NCBI GenBank assembly: GCA_902803685.1
Contig: CADCQR010000042.1
Coordinates: 1 to 25,765, forward strand
Origin: an uncultured Erysipelotrichaceae bacterium
GTDB lineage: Bacteria; Bacillota_I; Bacilli_A; RF39; UBA660
Direction of reading: 5' to 3'
DNA length: 25,765 nucleotides
In this document: positions 16,545 through 24,063 of the stretch, piece after piece
Position numbering within the stretch: position 1 is the stretch's first letter
Layout: each line of letters opens with the position of its first letter
Notes under the pieces: generated by a model
What the model saw: the letters and a program-made list of their open reading frames with translations, nothing else
What the model was told of the DNA's origin: nothing
The model's database searches: none
Position numbers and translations under genes: made by a program

Positions 16545-17723
16545 ATGAGAACCATAAAAGATATCAATATTAAAGATAAAAAAGTAATTATCCGCTGTGA
16601 TTTTAATGTCCCAATAAAAGATGGGAAAATTATAGATGAAACAAGACTCGTTGGAGCATTACCAACTATCGAATATGCACTTAGCCAAAATTCGAAGATA
16701 ATTCTTATGTCACATCTAGGTAGAGTAAAAGAGGAAGCAGATTTAGAGAAAAACAACTTAGCACCAGTTGCTATTAGACTTAGTGAACTACTAAATAGGA
16801 AAGTAAAGTTTGTTAATGCAACCAGAGGTAAAATATTAGAAGATGCCGTAAATCAGATGCAATCTGGAGATATAATCTTAATGCAAAATACAAGATATGA
16901 GGATTTGGATGGCAAAAAAGAAAGTTCTAATGATGAATCTCTTGGTAAATACTGGGCTTCACTTGCCGATGCATATATAAATGACGCTTTTGGTACAATA
17001 CATAGGGCTCATGCTTCTAACGTTGGAATACCAAGTAATTTGAAAGAAGCTTCAGCATTTGGTTTCTTAATTGAAAAAGAATTAAAAGCCCTAAGTATAT
17101 TAGATAATCCAGAAAGGCCATTTGTTGTTATATTAGGAGGAGCAAAGGTTGCAGATAAAATAGGTGTAATTACGAATTTAGTTGAAAAAGCAGATAAAAT
17201 ACTTATTGGTGGAGGAATGGCATTTACCTTCTTAAAGGCAGAAGGTTATCCAATTGGAAAGTCATTACTTGATTCAGAAAACTTAGATTTTTGTAAAGAA
17301 ATTATAAGCAAATATAAAAATAAGATAATTTTACCAATAGATGCTGCAGTAAGCCACGAATTCACCAATGATGAGAAATATGTTGAAAAAGCAATCGAAG
17401 ATATCGCTGATGATGAAATGGGATTAGATATTGGTAGTGAATCAGTTAAATTGTTTGAAAGTCATTTAATTGATGCTAAATCAGTAGTTTGGAATGGACC
17501 ATTAGGTGTATATGAATTTTATAAATACAAAAAGAATACAGATATCTTGTTAAAGTATCTTGTCGATAATAATATAAAAACAATATTAGGTGGGGGAGAT
17601 ATAGTCGCCGCTGCTGGAGTGGCCAATTTGAAAGATAAGATATATCATGCCTCAACTGGAGGAGGAGCAACACTAGAATATCTGGAAGGAAAAAAATTGC
17701 CAGGAATAGAAGCAATAAAATAG
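16545..17723 (+). CDS. pgk: Phosphoglycerate kinase
   Basis: Transfers the acyl phosphate of 1,3-bisphosphoglycerate to ADP, the first ATP-yielding step of lower glycolysis. Two-domain monomer; 392 residues as usual. Seen: N-terminal VIIRCDFNVPIKDG, substrate Arg/His region LMSHLGR and IHRAHASN, hinge-side LGGAKVADKIGVI, GGGMAFTFLKA, VWNGPLGVYE and the nucleotide loop LGGGDIVAA, followed by STGGGATLEYLEGKKLPG. Starts the operon pgk - GNAT-like - glycosyltransferase - tpiA, with 13 nt or less or overlaps at two of the junctions. The stop TAG is followed at once by the ribosome site of the next gene. Confidence 0.98.
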   Translation: MRTIKDINIKDKKVIIRCDFNVPIKDGKIIDETRLVGALPTIEYALSQNSKIILMSHLGRVKEEADLEKNNLAPVAIRLSELLNRKVKFVNATRGKILEDAVNQMQSGDIILMQNTRYEDLDGKKESSNDESLGKYWASLADAYINDAFGTIHRAHASNVGIPSNLKEASAFGFLIEKELKALSILDNPERPFVVILGGAKVADKIGVITNLVEKADKILIGGGMAFTFLKAEGYPIGKSLLDSENLDFCKEIISKYKNKIILPIDAAVSHEFTNDEKYVEKAIEDIADDEMGLDIGSESVKLFESHLIDAKSVVWNGPLGVYEFYKYKKNTDILLKYLVDNNIKTILGGGDIVAAAGVANLKDKIYHASTGGGATLEYLEGKKLPGIEAIK

Positions 17724-17736
17724 GTGGGTGAGTTTA

Positions 17737-18243
17737 TTGGATACAAATGGATTCTTCATTGCTGATCCTTTTAATGATCAACATGTAAAATTATTTGATG
17801 AATTTGAACAAAAACATAAGAGCAGTAACAAGCCAGTCACTACGTATCTGTCTGGTATAAAAAAAGCCTATGATTCAAAAGAAACATATAATCAAATAGA
17901 TAGAAATAGTAATGAAATTAACTTATTTGTTTTTTCGACTCAAAAAGATCTTATTAGTGATTATTGTTACATAAAAGGCGAAAAAGATAGAAAAATCTGT
18001 GAATTGTTCTTTCCACATTTGCAAAAAAGCAGTAAGCATAGAAAAATAATGCGAAAAGCAAGTAAATATGCATTAGGAATAATGGGAATGGAGCAAGTTT
18101 TTGTATCATTAACGCCAGATGATATAGACTTATATAATCAATTATGTAGCAATGGATATGAGGACATTGGTCAAGTAAATGGCAAAACAACATTGATAAA
18201 AGAAAAAGAGTTTTACATAGAAAGCAATAAAACATATAGTTAA
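17737..18243 (+). CDS. GNAT-like protein, probably divergent N-acetyltransferase
   Basis: A 168-residue protein without signal or membrane segments. The second half has the look of a GNAT fold: a hydrophobic strand ending in LISDYCYIKGEKDRK, a helix KASKYALGIMGMEQVFVSL and a C-terminal SNGYEDIGQVNGKTTLIKEK, resembling the 'neighbour GF' end of acetyltransferases. The acetyl-CoA loop (Q/RxxGxG/A) is not evident, so activity is doubtful. Start: TTG 17737 follows the GGTGG site by 9 nt; the GTG at 17728 is in frame but overlaps that site. It lies in the pgk operon between pgk and a glycosyltransferase. Function unknown; GNAT membership is inference. Confidence 0.6.
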   Translation: MDTNGFFIADPFNDQHVKLFDEFEQKHKSSNKPVTTYLSGIKKAYDSKETYNQIDRNSNEINLFVFSTQKDLISDYCYIKGEKDRKICELFFPHLQKSSKHRKIMRKASKYALGIMGMEQVFVSLTPDDIDLYNQLCSNGYEDIGQVNGKTTLIKEKEFYIESNKTYS

Positions 18244-18270
18244 TTTAGTTTTCAAAAAGAAGGTGCAATT

Positions 18271-19521
18271 ATGAGAATAGGTTTATTTACGGATTCGTAT
18301 CCACCGTATATAAATGGCGTTTCGACTAGTGTAGCTATGCTAAAGAAAGCATTAGAAAAGCAAGGACATATTGTTTATGTTGTAACGGTTAGTAACCATG
18401 CCTTAAAATATGAATATGATGAGGCAGAAAGAATTTTAAAAATACCTGGTATTCCGATTGGAATATATGACTATAGATTAAGTAGAATTTACCCAATATC
18501 CATGATTAATAGAATGAAAAACTGGAAACTAGATGTTATTCACTCACATACAGAATTTGGTATTGGAATACTAGCTAGAATATTTGCAAAACAGTTTAAT
18601 TTACCACTTGTTCATACGTACCACACGCTATATGAAGATTACACGCACTACATTACACATGGTTATTTCGATAAATCTAGTAAAAAGATTGTAGAGTATC
18701 TAACAAAATTTTATTGTGATAAAACAGCGAATGAATTAATCGTTCCGACAACAAAAATTTATAAATTATTTAAAGATAAATACGAATTTAAAAAAAATAT
18801 ACACATAATTCCCACAGGAATAGAAGTAGAAAGATTTTTTTCTGAAAATGTAGATTATAACGATGTAACATCTTTAAGAAAGAAGTTAAATATTGGTAGA
18901 AAAAATTTTACAATTTTATTTGTTGGAAGATTAGCCGAAGAGAAAAATGTCGAGTTTTTAATTAATGCACACAGAAAAATAATTGATATAAACAAAAACA
19001 TTAAATTATTAATAGTTGGAGATGGACCAGATAAAGAAAAGTATGAACAACTTTCAGAATCCTTAGGCATGAAAGGACAAGTTATCTTCAATGGTAAAGC
19101 AGCGTGGGAAGAAATTCCTATATATTATCATTCCTGTGATATATTTGCTACAGCATCTACCTCAGAGACTCAGGGATTGACAGTTATCGAGGCAATGGCC
19201 GCTGGAAAAACACCTATATGTATTAGAGATGAATCTTTTTTAGGTACTGTTACAGATGAACTTAATGGAAAAATATTTGATACAGAAGAACAATATATAA
19301 ATTCTGTACTAGAACTCGAAAGAGATAAAAACTTAAGAGCAAGATACAATCAGCAAGCAAGAATTCAGGCAGAACATTGCAGTTCAAAAACATATGCCAC
19401 TATGGTACTAGAAGTTTATGAACGGGCAATTGTAGACAAGAATAATGAAAATCCATTTGGGATAATATCCAAAATAGTAAAAAGAATAAAAGGTGATAAA
19501 AATGTTACTAGTACTAAATAA
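18271..19521 (+). CDS. GT4 glycosyltransferase, probable 1,2-diacylglycerol 3-glucosyltransferase
   Basis: Probably adds glucose to diacylglycerol to make membrane monoglucosyl-diacylglycerol, a lipid typical of Firmicutes and Acholeplasma; cytosolic face of the membrane. GT-B fold: N-terminal MRIGLFTDSYPPYINGVSTS, IHSHTEFGIGILARIFAK, VHTYHTLYEDYTHYI (acceptor-lipid side, characteristic of the diacylglycerol glucosyltransferases), then the C-terminal Rossmann half with FVGRLAEEKN, LLIVGDGPDKEKYE and the E-x7-E motif in TSETQGLTVIEAMAAGK. C-terminus is basic (KIVKRIKGDK), fitting interface binding. 416 residues. AAGGTG ribosome site; overlaps the tpiA start by 20 nt, so it is in the pgk operon. 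Sugar and anomer are inferred from the family. Confidence 0.88.
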   Translation: MRIGLFTDSYPPYINGVSTSVAMLKKALEKQGHIVYVVTVSNHALKYEYDEAERILKIPGIPIGIYDYRLSRIYPISMINRMKNWKLDVIHSHTEFGIGILARIFAKQFNLPLVHTYHTLYEDYTHYITHGYFDKSSKKIVEYLTKFYCDKTANELIVPTTKIYKLFKDKYEFKKNIHIIPTGIEVERFFSENVDYNDVTSLRKKLNIGRKNFTILFVGRLAEEKNVEFLINAHRKIIDINKNIKLLIVGDGPDKEKYEQLSESLGMKGQVIFNGKAAWEEIPIYYHSCDIFATASTSETQGLTVIEAMAAGKTPICIRDESFLGTVTDELNGKIFDTEEQYINSVLELERDKNLRARYNQQARIQAEHCSSKTYATMVLEVYERAIVDKNNENPFGIISKIVKRIKGDKNVTSTK

Positions 19522-20194
19522 CAAATGTAATTTTGGAAAAGAAGAATTTAAAAGTTATATTAGTGAATTAGAAAGTATAAAAACTATACATAAGGTAGTA
19601 ATAGCTCCCACATATCTAAATATTCCAGCAGTAAACATAAAGAAAATGTCGTTGGCAGCACAAAATGTGAGCTTACAAGGTAATGGTCAATATACTGGAG
19701 AAGTTTCTGCTGAGCAATTAAAGTCTTATGGAGTGGAATACTGTATTATAGGACATTCTGAGAGAAGAAAATATCAGCGAGAAAATAGTGAAGAGATAGG
19801 TGCTAAATTATCACAACTTCTATCAAAAGATATTGTTCCAATATTCTGTATTGGAGAATCTTTTCCGGAACGTCAACAAAATGTGTATAAAGAAACAATA
19901 ATAAAACAGCTGGATGAAGTTTTATCAAAATTTTCTCAAGAAGATAGAAAAAAAGTAATAATTGCCTATGAGCCAATATGGTCAATCGGAACAGGTCAGA
20001 TACCAACAGTAGAACAAATAGATGAAGTGAACGAACTCATAAAAAGTAAGTATAATACGCTTGCTCTTTATGGTGGTAGTGCAAATGAATCAAATATTGA
20101 TGAATTAAAGAAATGTCAAAACGTTGATGGATTTTTACTTGGTGGCCTTAGTCTCAATCCGCAGAAATTTCAAGAATTCGTCAATAAATTGTAA
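19502..20194 (+). CDS. tpiA: Triosephosphate isomerase, short and divergent
   Basis: Interconverts DHAP and glyceraldehyde 3-phosphate. Catalytic residues are in place: Asn6/Lys8 in LNNKCN (usually NWKMN), His85 in IIGHSERR, Glu157 in AYEPIWSIGTG (loop 6), and the phosphate-binding ends LYGGSANESN and GFLLGGLSL. At 230 residues it is about 20 shorter than common TPIs; losses lie in the helix before LYGGS and in the N-terminal strand, and Trp of NWK is Asn. Start: ATG 19502 is 8 nt after AGG; the GTG at 19493 is less likely. It overlaps the glycosyltransferase stop by 20 nt, so it is translated from the pgk transcript. No strong hairpin follows, only a T-run near 20221, so read-through into spo0A is possible. 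Confidence 0.9.
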   Translation: MLLVLNNKCNFGKEEFKSYISELESIKTIHKVVIAPTYLNIPAVNIKKMSLAAQNVSLQGNGQYTGEVSAEQLKSYGVEYCIIGHSERRKYQRENSEEIGAKLSQLLSKDIVPIFCIGESFPERQQNVYKETIIKQLDEVLSKFSQEDRKKVIIAYEPIWSIGTGQIPTVEQIDEVNELIKSKYNTLALYGGSANESNIDELKKCQNVDGFLLGGLSLNPQKFQEFVNKL

Positions 20195-20284
20195 ATCGAC
20201 AAAATTAGAACTTTCTCGCTCTTTTTTTTTGTAGAAATATGTAATACAATAATTTTGCTAAGTAGTTATATGATAGGAGACTAA

Positions 20285-21034
20285 ATGAAAAATATAAATA
20301 TATTAGTTGTAGATGATAATAAAGACTTAGTAGTAACTATGAAAAATTTTTTTGATGAAAGTTCTAATATACGCATCAAATATGAAGCATATGATGGAGA
20401 GACCGCATTGCAATTAATCTTAAGTAAGAAGGATGATTATGATTTAATACTCATTGATCCTCTTATATCAAAAAAAGATGGCTTGACAATTTTTGAAGAG
20501 ATGCAAGAGAGAAAAATAAAAAAGCAAGTTTTTATTTTAAGCTCATATAAAGACTCCCAGATTTTAGAACGTTCAAATGATTTTAATATTTGTGGTTATT
20601 TATTAAAACCATTTGATTTAAATATCTTGGAAAAAAGAATCAATAGTTATTTTAACGAAAATGCTTTAAGTATAGAAAATGAGCAAATTAGTTTGAAAAA
20701 AAAGATAACAAAGATTATTCATGAATTAGGTGTTCCATCTAATTTAAATGGTTATAATTATATAAGAGATGGTATAATGATGGTCTATTACAACCCATCG
20801 CTATCAAGTAAAATAACAAAAGGATTATATCCAGAGATTGCAAAAATGTATGATTCGAACGACTCCAGAGTAGAACGCTCTATGCGCCATGCAATCGAGG
20901 TAAGTTGGAATAGAGGCAACTGGGATATGATGGAAGAAATTTTTGGATATAGTGTAAGCATAGATAAGGCAAAGCCAACAAATTCAGAATTTATTGTTAC
21001 TATTGCTGACATGCTTAGATTACAATCAATCTAG
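20285..21034 (+). CDS. spo0A: Response regulator of the Spo0A type
   Basis: Two-domain regulator. Receiver about 1-120: acidic pocket D10/D11, phospho-acceptor D58 in LILIDPLISKKDG, Ser in ILSSYKD at the Thr/Ser switch position, and Lys in LLKPFD. Effector about 140-249: the Spo0A C-terminal DNA-binding domain with IAKMYDSNDSRVERSMRHAI, then EVSWNRGNWD, the near-invariant block of endospore formers. In Bacillus and Clostridium phosphorylated Spo0A binds 0A boxes and commits cells to sporulation. The receiver motif after D58 has lost the usual M-P, a modest drift. It follows tpiA after 90 nt and ends in its own terminator. In most endospore formers spo0A lies near spoIVB, so this place among glycolysis genes is unusual. 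A sequence on the minus strand TTTTGTCGA (20196-20204) resembles a 0A box (TGTCGAA). Confidence 0.9.
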   Translation: MKNINILVVDDNKDLVVTMKNFFDESSNIRIKYEAYDGETALQLILSKKDDYDLILIDPLISKKDGLTIFEEMQERKIKKQVFILSSYKDSQILERSNDFNICGYLLKPFDLNILEKRINSYFNENALSIENEQISLKKKITKIIHELGVPSNLNGYNYIRDGIMMVYYNPSLSSKITKGLYPEIAKMYDSNDSRVERSMRHAIEVSWNRGNWDMMEEIFGYSVSIDKAKPTNSEFIVTIADMLRLQSI

Positions 21035-21056
21035 ATACTAATTAAGTATCTTTTTA
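21034..21056 (+). terminator. Terminator after spo0A
   Basis: GATACT (21034-21039) pairs with AGTATC (21045-21050), 5-nt loop, then T-run. It starts at the last base of the stop codon. Confidence 0.75.
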
Positions 21057-21068
21057 TTTAGTCGTTTC

Positions 21069-21097
21069 TTGACATGAATACAAACAAAAAGTATACT
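21069..21097 (+). promoter_or_regulatory. Strong sigma-A promoter for the AAA/DUF4143 gene and gpmI
   Basis: Perfect -35 TTGACA (21069-21074), 17-bp spacer, -10 TATACT (21092-21097). The best match to consensus in the window. Confidence 0.8.
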
Positions 21098-21130
21098 TAA
21101 TTTATAAAATATGTGAGGAGTATGCAATTT

Positions 21131-22408
21131 ATGGAACGAAAAATAGAACAATTTTTTCAAAAATGGAAAGATGATAAGCTTGGAAAACCACTAGTTATTT
21201 ACGGAAGTAAGCAAATAGGAAAAACCTTTTCAGTTTTAAACTTTGGAAAAAAAGCATATAAAAATGTAGTCTATTTCAATACAGATAACAATACAGAACT
21301 AGAAGATTTATTTCGCCGTGAAAAAATTATAGACAAAATAATTGTAAGCCTCTCTCTATTATCAGGAGAAACAATATTAAAAGAAGATACATTAATAATT
21401 TTTGATAATCTTGTCAGCAATAATATTGCTAAAGGAATTAAACTATTTGGTAGCGATAAAAGCAAATATAATATAATTGCCATCACATCTAGGCGCGATA
21501 AACTGGCTGAATTTAAGGGCGAGGAATTACAATTCAAGAGTATGAATGAGCTAGATTTTGAAGAATACCTATGGGCAATTGGAGAAAAAAATTTAGCTGA
21601 TTTAATTAGAGCTTCTTTTGACAATAGAAAAACATGTTCATTTCATAAAGTTGCATTAAATTTATTTCAAGAATATTTAATTACTGGGGGGTTACCAGAA
21701 GTTATATTCGCATTGTTAGACGGAAAAACACCATATGAGATAGATGCTATAAAACAAAAAATACTAGATATATATAAAAAAGAAATAGCCCTAAACGATA
21801 ATTTAATAGATATACCTAGAGGATTAGAAGTTATAAACTCAATTCCATCCCAATTAAAAAAAGAAAATAAAAAGTTTCAATATGGGAAGATTGGTGTTGG
21901 TAGAAGGGCCAAAGAATACGAAGGTTCAATAAATTTTTTAGTTAACAATCAAATCGTTTACAGAAGCTACAAAATAAGAGACGTAAAGTCACCACTTAGT
22001 AGTTATAAGGAAGTAGATAGATTTAAATTATATTTACCAGATGATGGAATTTTATTTTCTATGTTACACATGAACAAAAGACAATTAGAAACAGACGAAA
22101 ATTTAAAAGAGACGCTTTATGAGAATCATATAGCTAAAACTCTTGTTGAGTCAGGATATTCGTTGTTCTATTATCAATCGGAAGGAAAAGCTGAAGTCAA
22201 TTTTGTCATCCAAAATAGGCTAGGTAAAATTATTCCAATAGAATTAACCACCAAAATTAATTCTAAAGCAAAATCATTATCAGTTTTTCTTAAAAAATAT
22301 GATGCTGAAGAAGCATATCGAATTACAGAAAATAATTTTTCAACAAGAAAAGATGTCAGGTATCTTCCAATATATGCGGTGTTTTGTTTAAACACATCAA
22401 AAATGTAA
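21131..22408 (+). CDS. AAA_14/DUF4143-family ATPase-like protein, catalytic motifs degenerate
   Basis: Member of the large prokaryotic AAA ATPase + DUF4143 group (425 residues). N-terminal P-loop GSKQIGKT at 25-32 and Walker B LIIFDNL with D92 but Asn93 where the catalytic Glu normally follows. NELDFEEYLWAIGE and the lid region LITGGLPEVIFALLDG are family marks. The C-terminal half has the restriction-endonuclease-like fold, yet the expected E-V-D and E-V-K signature reads AEVNF (N357) and IPIELTTK (E371, T373). Such proteins are of unknown role; losses at both sites suggest nucleotide binding without normal turnover, and no nuclease activity. Start: ATG 21131 lies 10 nt after GAGGAG; the GTG at 21113 overlaps that site. 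It is transcribed from a strong promoter and leads into gpmI 25 nt later. Confidence 0.85.
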   Translation: MERKIEQFFQKWKDDKLGKPLVIYGSKQIGKTFSVLNFGKKAYKNVVYFNTDNNTELEDLFRREKIIDKIIVSLSLLSGETILKEDTLIIFDNLVSNNIAKGIKLFGSDKSKYNIIAITSRRDKLAEFKGEELQFKSMNELDFEEYLWAIGEKNLADLIRASFDNRKTCSFHKVALNLFQEYLITGGLPEVIFALLDGKTPYEIDAIKQKILDIYKKEIALNDNLIDIPRGLEVINSIPSQLKKENKKFQYGKIGVGRRAKEYEGSINFLVNNQIVYRSYKIRDVKSPLSSYKEVDRFKLYLPDDGILFSMLHMNKRQLETDENLKETLYENHIAKTLVESGYSLFYYQSEGKAEVNFVIQNRLGKIIPIELTTKINSKAKSLSVFLKKYDAEEAYRITENNFSTRKDVRYLPIYAVFCLNTSKM

Positions 22409-22433
22409 AAAAAGAATAGAAAGAAGGAATAAT

Positions 22434-23966
22434 ATGAGTAAACCATTAGTACTTTGTATATTAGATGGTTGTGGTATCCGTGAAGAAAGTGATGGTAATG
22501 CATTTAAGAATGCTAACAAGCCTACATATAATATGTTAATGCAGAAATATCCACACTCAATTCTTCAAGCAAGCGGAACTGCTGTTGGATTACCAGAAGG
22601 ACAAATGGGAACAAGTGAAGTTGGGCATATGAATCTTGGTGCTGGTAGAGTTGCTTTACAGCCGTTAGAAGCTATATCTGCAGCCATAAAAAATAAGAGT
22701 TTTTTTAATAATGAAAAAATATTAGACATTTTAAATCATGTAAAACAAAACAATTCTAATTTACATATAACAGGGTTATTAAGTGATGGTGGGGTACATT
22801 CTAATATTGAACACTTATTTGCATTATTAGATATGTGTAAGGCTAATGGCATTGAAAGAGTTTTTATTCATGTTTTTACAGATGGCCGTGATACGTATGA
22901 AAAAAGTGCTATAAAATATTTAGGTATGCTAAATGAAAAATTAAATCAAGTAAAAATTGGATGCATTGCCACAGTATCGGGAAGATACTATGGAATGGAC
23001 AGAGATAACAATTTTGATAGACTTAAATTATTTTATGATGCATTATGTTATGGAGATGCTCCTATTTATTCAGATTACAAAGAGATAGTAGAAAAAAGTT
23101 ACGAAGAAGGAATATATGATGAATTCATAAAACCAGGAATAATCAATAAATGCCCTCTTGCCGATAATGATGCTATCATTACATATAACTTTAGAAAAGA
23201 TCGATTAAGAGAGTTATATACATGTCTAAGTAATTATGATGTTTATGATAGTAAGGCAAAAGAAAAAAACATGACTATAAAAAGATTTAATAATCTAAAG
23301 ACATTAACTATGTATCCAGTAACAGAAACTGTTTTATCTCCACATGCCTTTGATGATTTAAATCTAAAAAATATATTAGTTGATTATCTACATACTAAAG
23401 AATATAGTCAATTTAGAATTGCTGAAACTGAGAAGTTTGCTCACGTTACTTTCTTTTTTGATGGAGGGCGAGAAGTTGAATTTGAAGATATGAAGAAAAT
23501 ATTGATTCCATCCCCAAAAGTAGCTACATATGACTTAAAGCCAGAAATGAGTGCTTATGAAGTTACAGATACTTTCATAAAAGAGGTATCGGACTTTGAT
23601 GTGACAGTAATGAATTTAGCTAATGGTGATATGGTTGGACATACTGGAGTCTACGAAGCTGCAATACGTGCGGTTGAATGTCTTGATGAATGCCTAGGTA
23701 AAATTTATAATAAAGTTATGGAATTAAACGGAATATTAATGGTAATAGCAGATCATGGTAATTGTGATGTGATGTGGGATGAAAACCACAAACCAGTAAC
23801 AAGTCATACAACTAATCCTGTTCCTTGTATTATAACTAAGGAGGGTATAGAGTTATCTGACGGTAAGTTAGCTGATGTAGCGCCAACAATGCTAGAACTA
23901 TTAGGATTACCAATTCCGCCAGAAATGACTGGAAAAAGTTTAATAATAAGAGCTAATGAGAGTTAA
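22434..23966 (+). CDS. gpmI: Phosphoglycerate mutase, cofactor-independent
   Basis: Converts 3- to 2-phosphoglycerate via a phosphoserine enzyme and two Mn ions. 510 residues, family norm. Seen: metal ligand D11 in LDGCG (usually DGWG or DGFG), nucleophile S61 in GTSEVGHMNLGAGR, TDGRDT, GRYYGMDRDN, RIAETEKFAHVTFFF, metal-binding NGDMVGHTG and ADHGNCDVMWDENHKPVTSHT. The ribosome site AAGAAGGA lies 25 nt after the DUF4143 gene, so both probably share the strong 21069 promoter; expression of gpmI therefore depends on that gene's promoter. A terminator overlaps its stop codon. With gap, pgk and tpiA it covers most of triose metabolism here; enolase is not in the window. Confidence 0.98.
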   Translation: MSKPLVLCILDGCGIREESDGNAFKNANKPTYNMLMQKYPHSILQASGTAVGLPEGQMGTSEVGHMNLGAGRVALQPLEAISAAIKNKSFFNNEKILDILNHVKQNNSNLHITGLLSDGGVHSNIEHLFALLDMCKANGIERVFIHVFTDGRDTYEKSAIKYLGMLNEKLNQVKIGCIATVSGRYYGMDRDNNFDRLKLFYDALCYGDAPIYSDYKEIVEKSYEEGIYDEFIKPGIINKCPLADNDAIITYNFRKDRLRELYTCLSNYDVYDSKAKEKNMTIKRFNNLKTLTMYPVTETVLSPHAFDDLNLKNILVDYLHTKEYSQFRIAETEKFAHVTFFFDGGREVEFEDMKKILIPSPKVATYDLKPEMSAYEVTDTFIKEVSDFDVTVMNLANGDMVGHTGVYEAAIRAVECLDECLGKIYNKVMELNGILMVIADHGNCDVMWDENHKPVTSHTTNPVPCIITKEGIELSDGKLADVAPTMLELLGLPIPPEMTGKSLIIRANES

Positions 23967-23979
23967 TTGCTCTCTTTTT
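23949..23979 (+). terminator. Terminator overlapping the gpmI stop
   Basis: AGAGC-t-AA pairs with TTGCTCT, or in an alternative stem GAGAG pairs with CTCTC; T-run at 23975-23979. Stem starts before the TAA at 23964. Confidence 0.65.
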
Positions 23980-24017
23980 ATATGTGTTCTCTTAACTACA
24001 TCTATAAATGAATGTAA

Positions 24018-24046
24018 TTGATTTGCTCGAAAAAATGTTCTATAAT
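24018..24046 (+). promoter_or_regulatory. dinB promoter
   Basis: TTGATT (24018-24023), 17-bp spacer, TATAAT (24041-24046). The predicted start near 24053 is at the AGGAGGT ribosome site, leader about 11 nt, which excludes the upstream TTG at 24049 as start. Confidence 0.75.
24028..24041. promoter_or_regulatory. LexA (DinR)-type SOS box
   Basis: CGAAAAAATGTTCT matches the Gram-positive LexA consensus CGAAC-N4-GTTCG at 8 of 10 fixed positions with exact spacing. It sits between -35 and -10 of dinB, where LexA would block polymerase. Confidence 0.65.
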
Positions 24047-24063
24047 TATTGACAGGAGGTAAT

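Noticed and set aside
20205..20231. Terminator between tpiA and spo0A
   Set aside because: There is a long T-run, but the preceding sequence forms only a weak, 3-4 pair stem.
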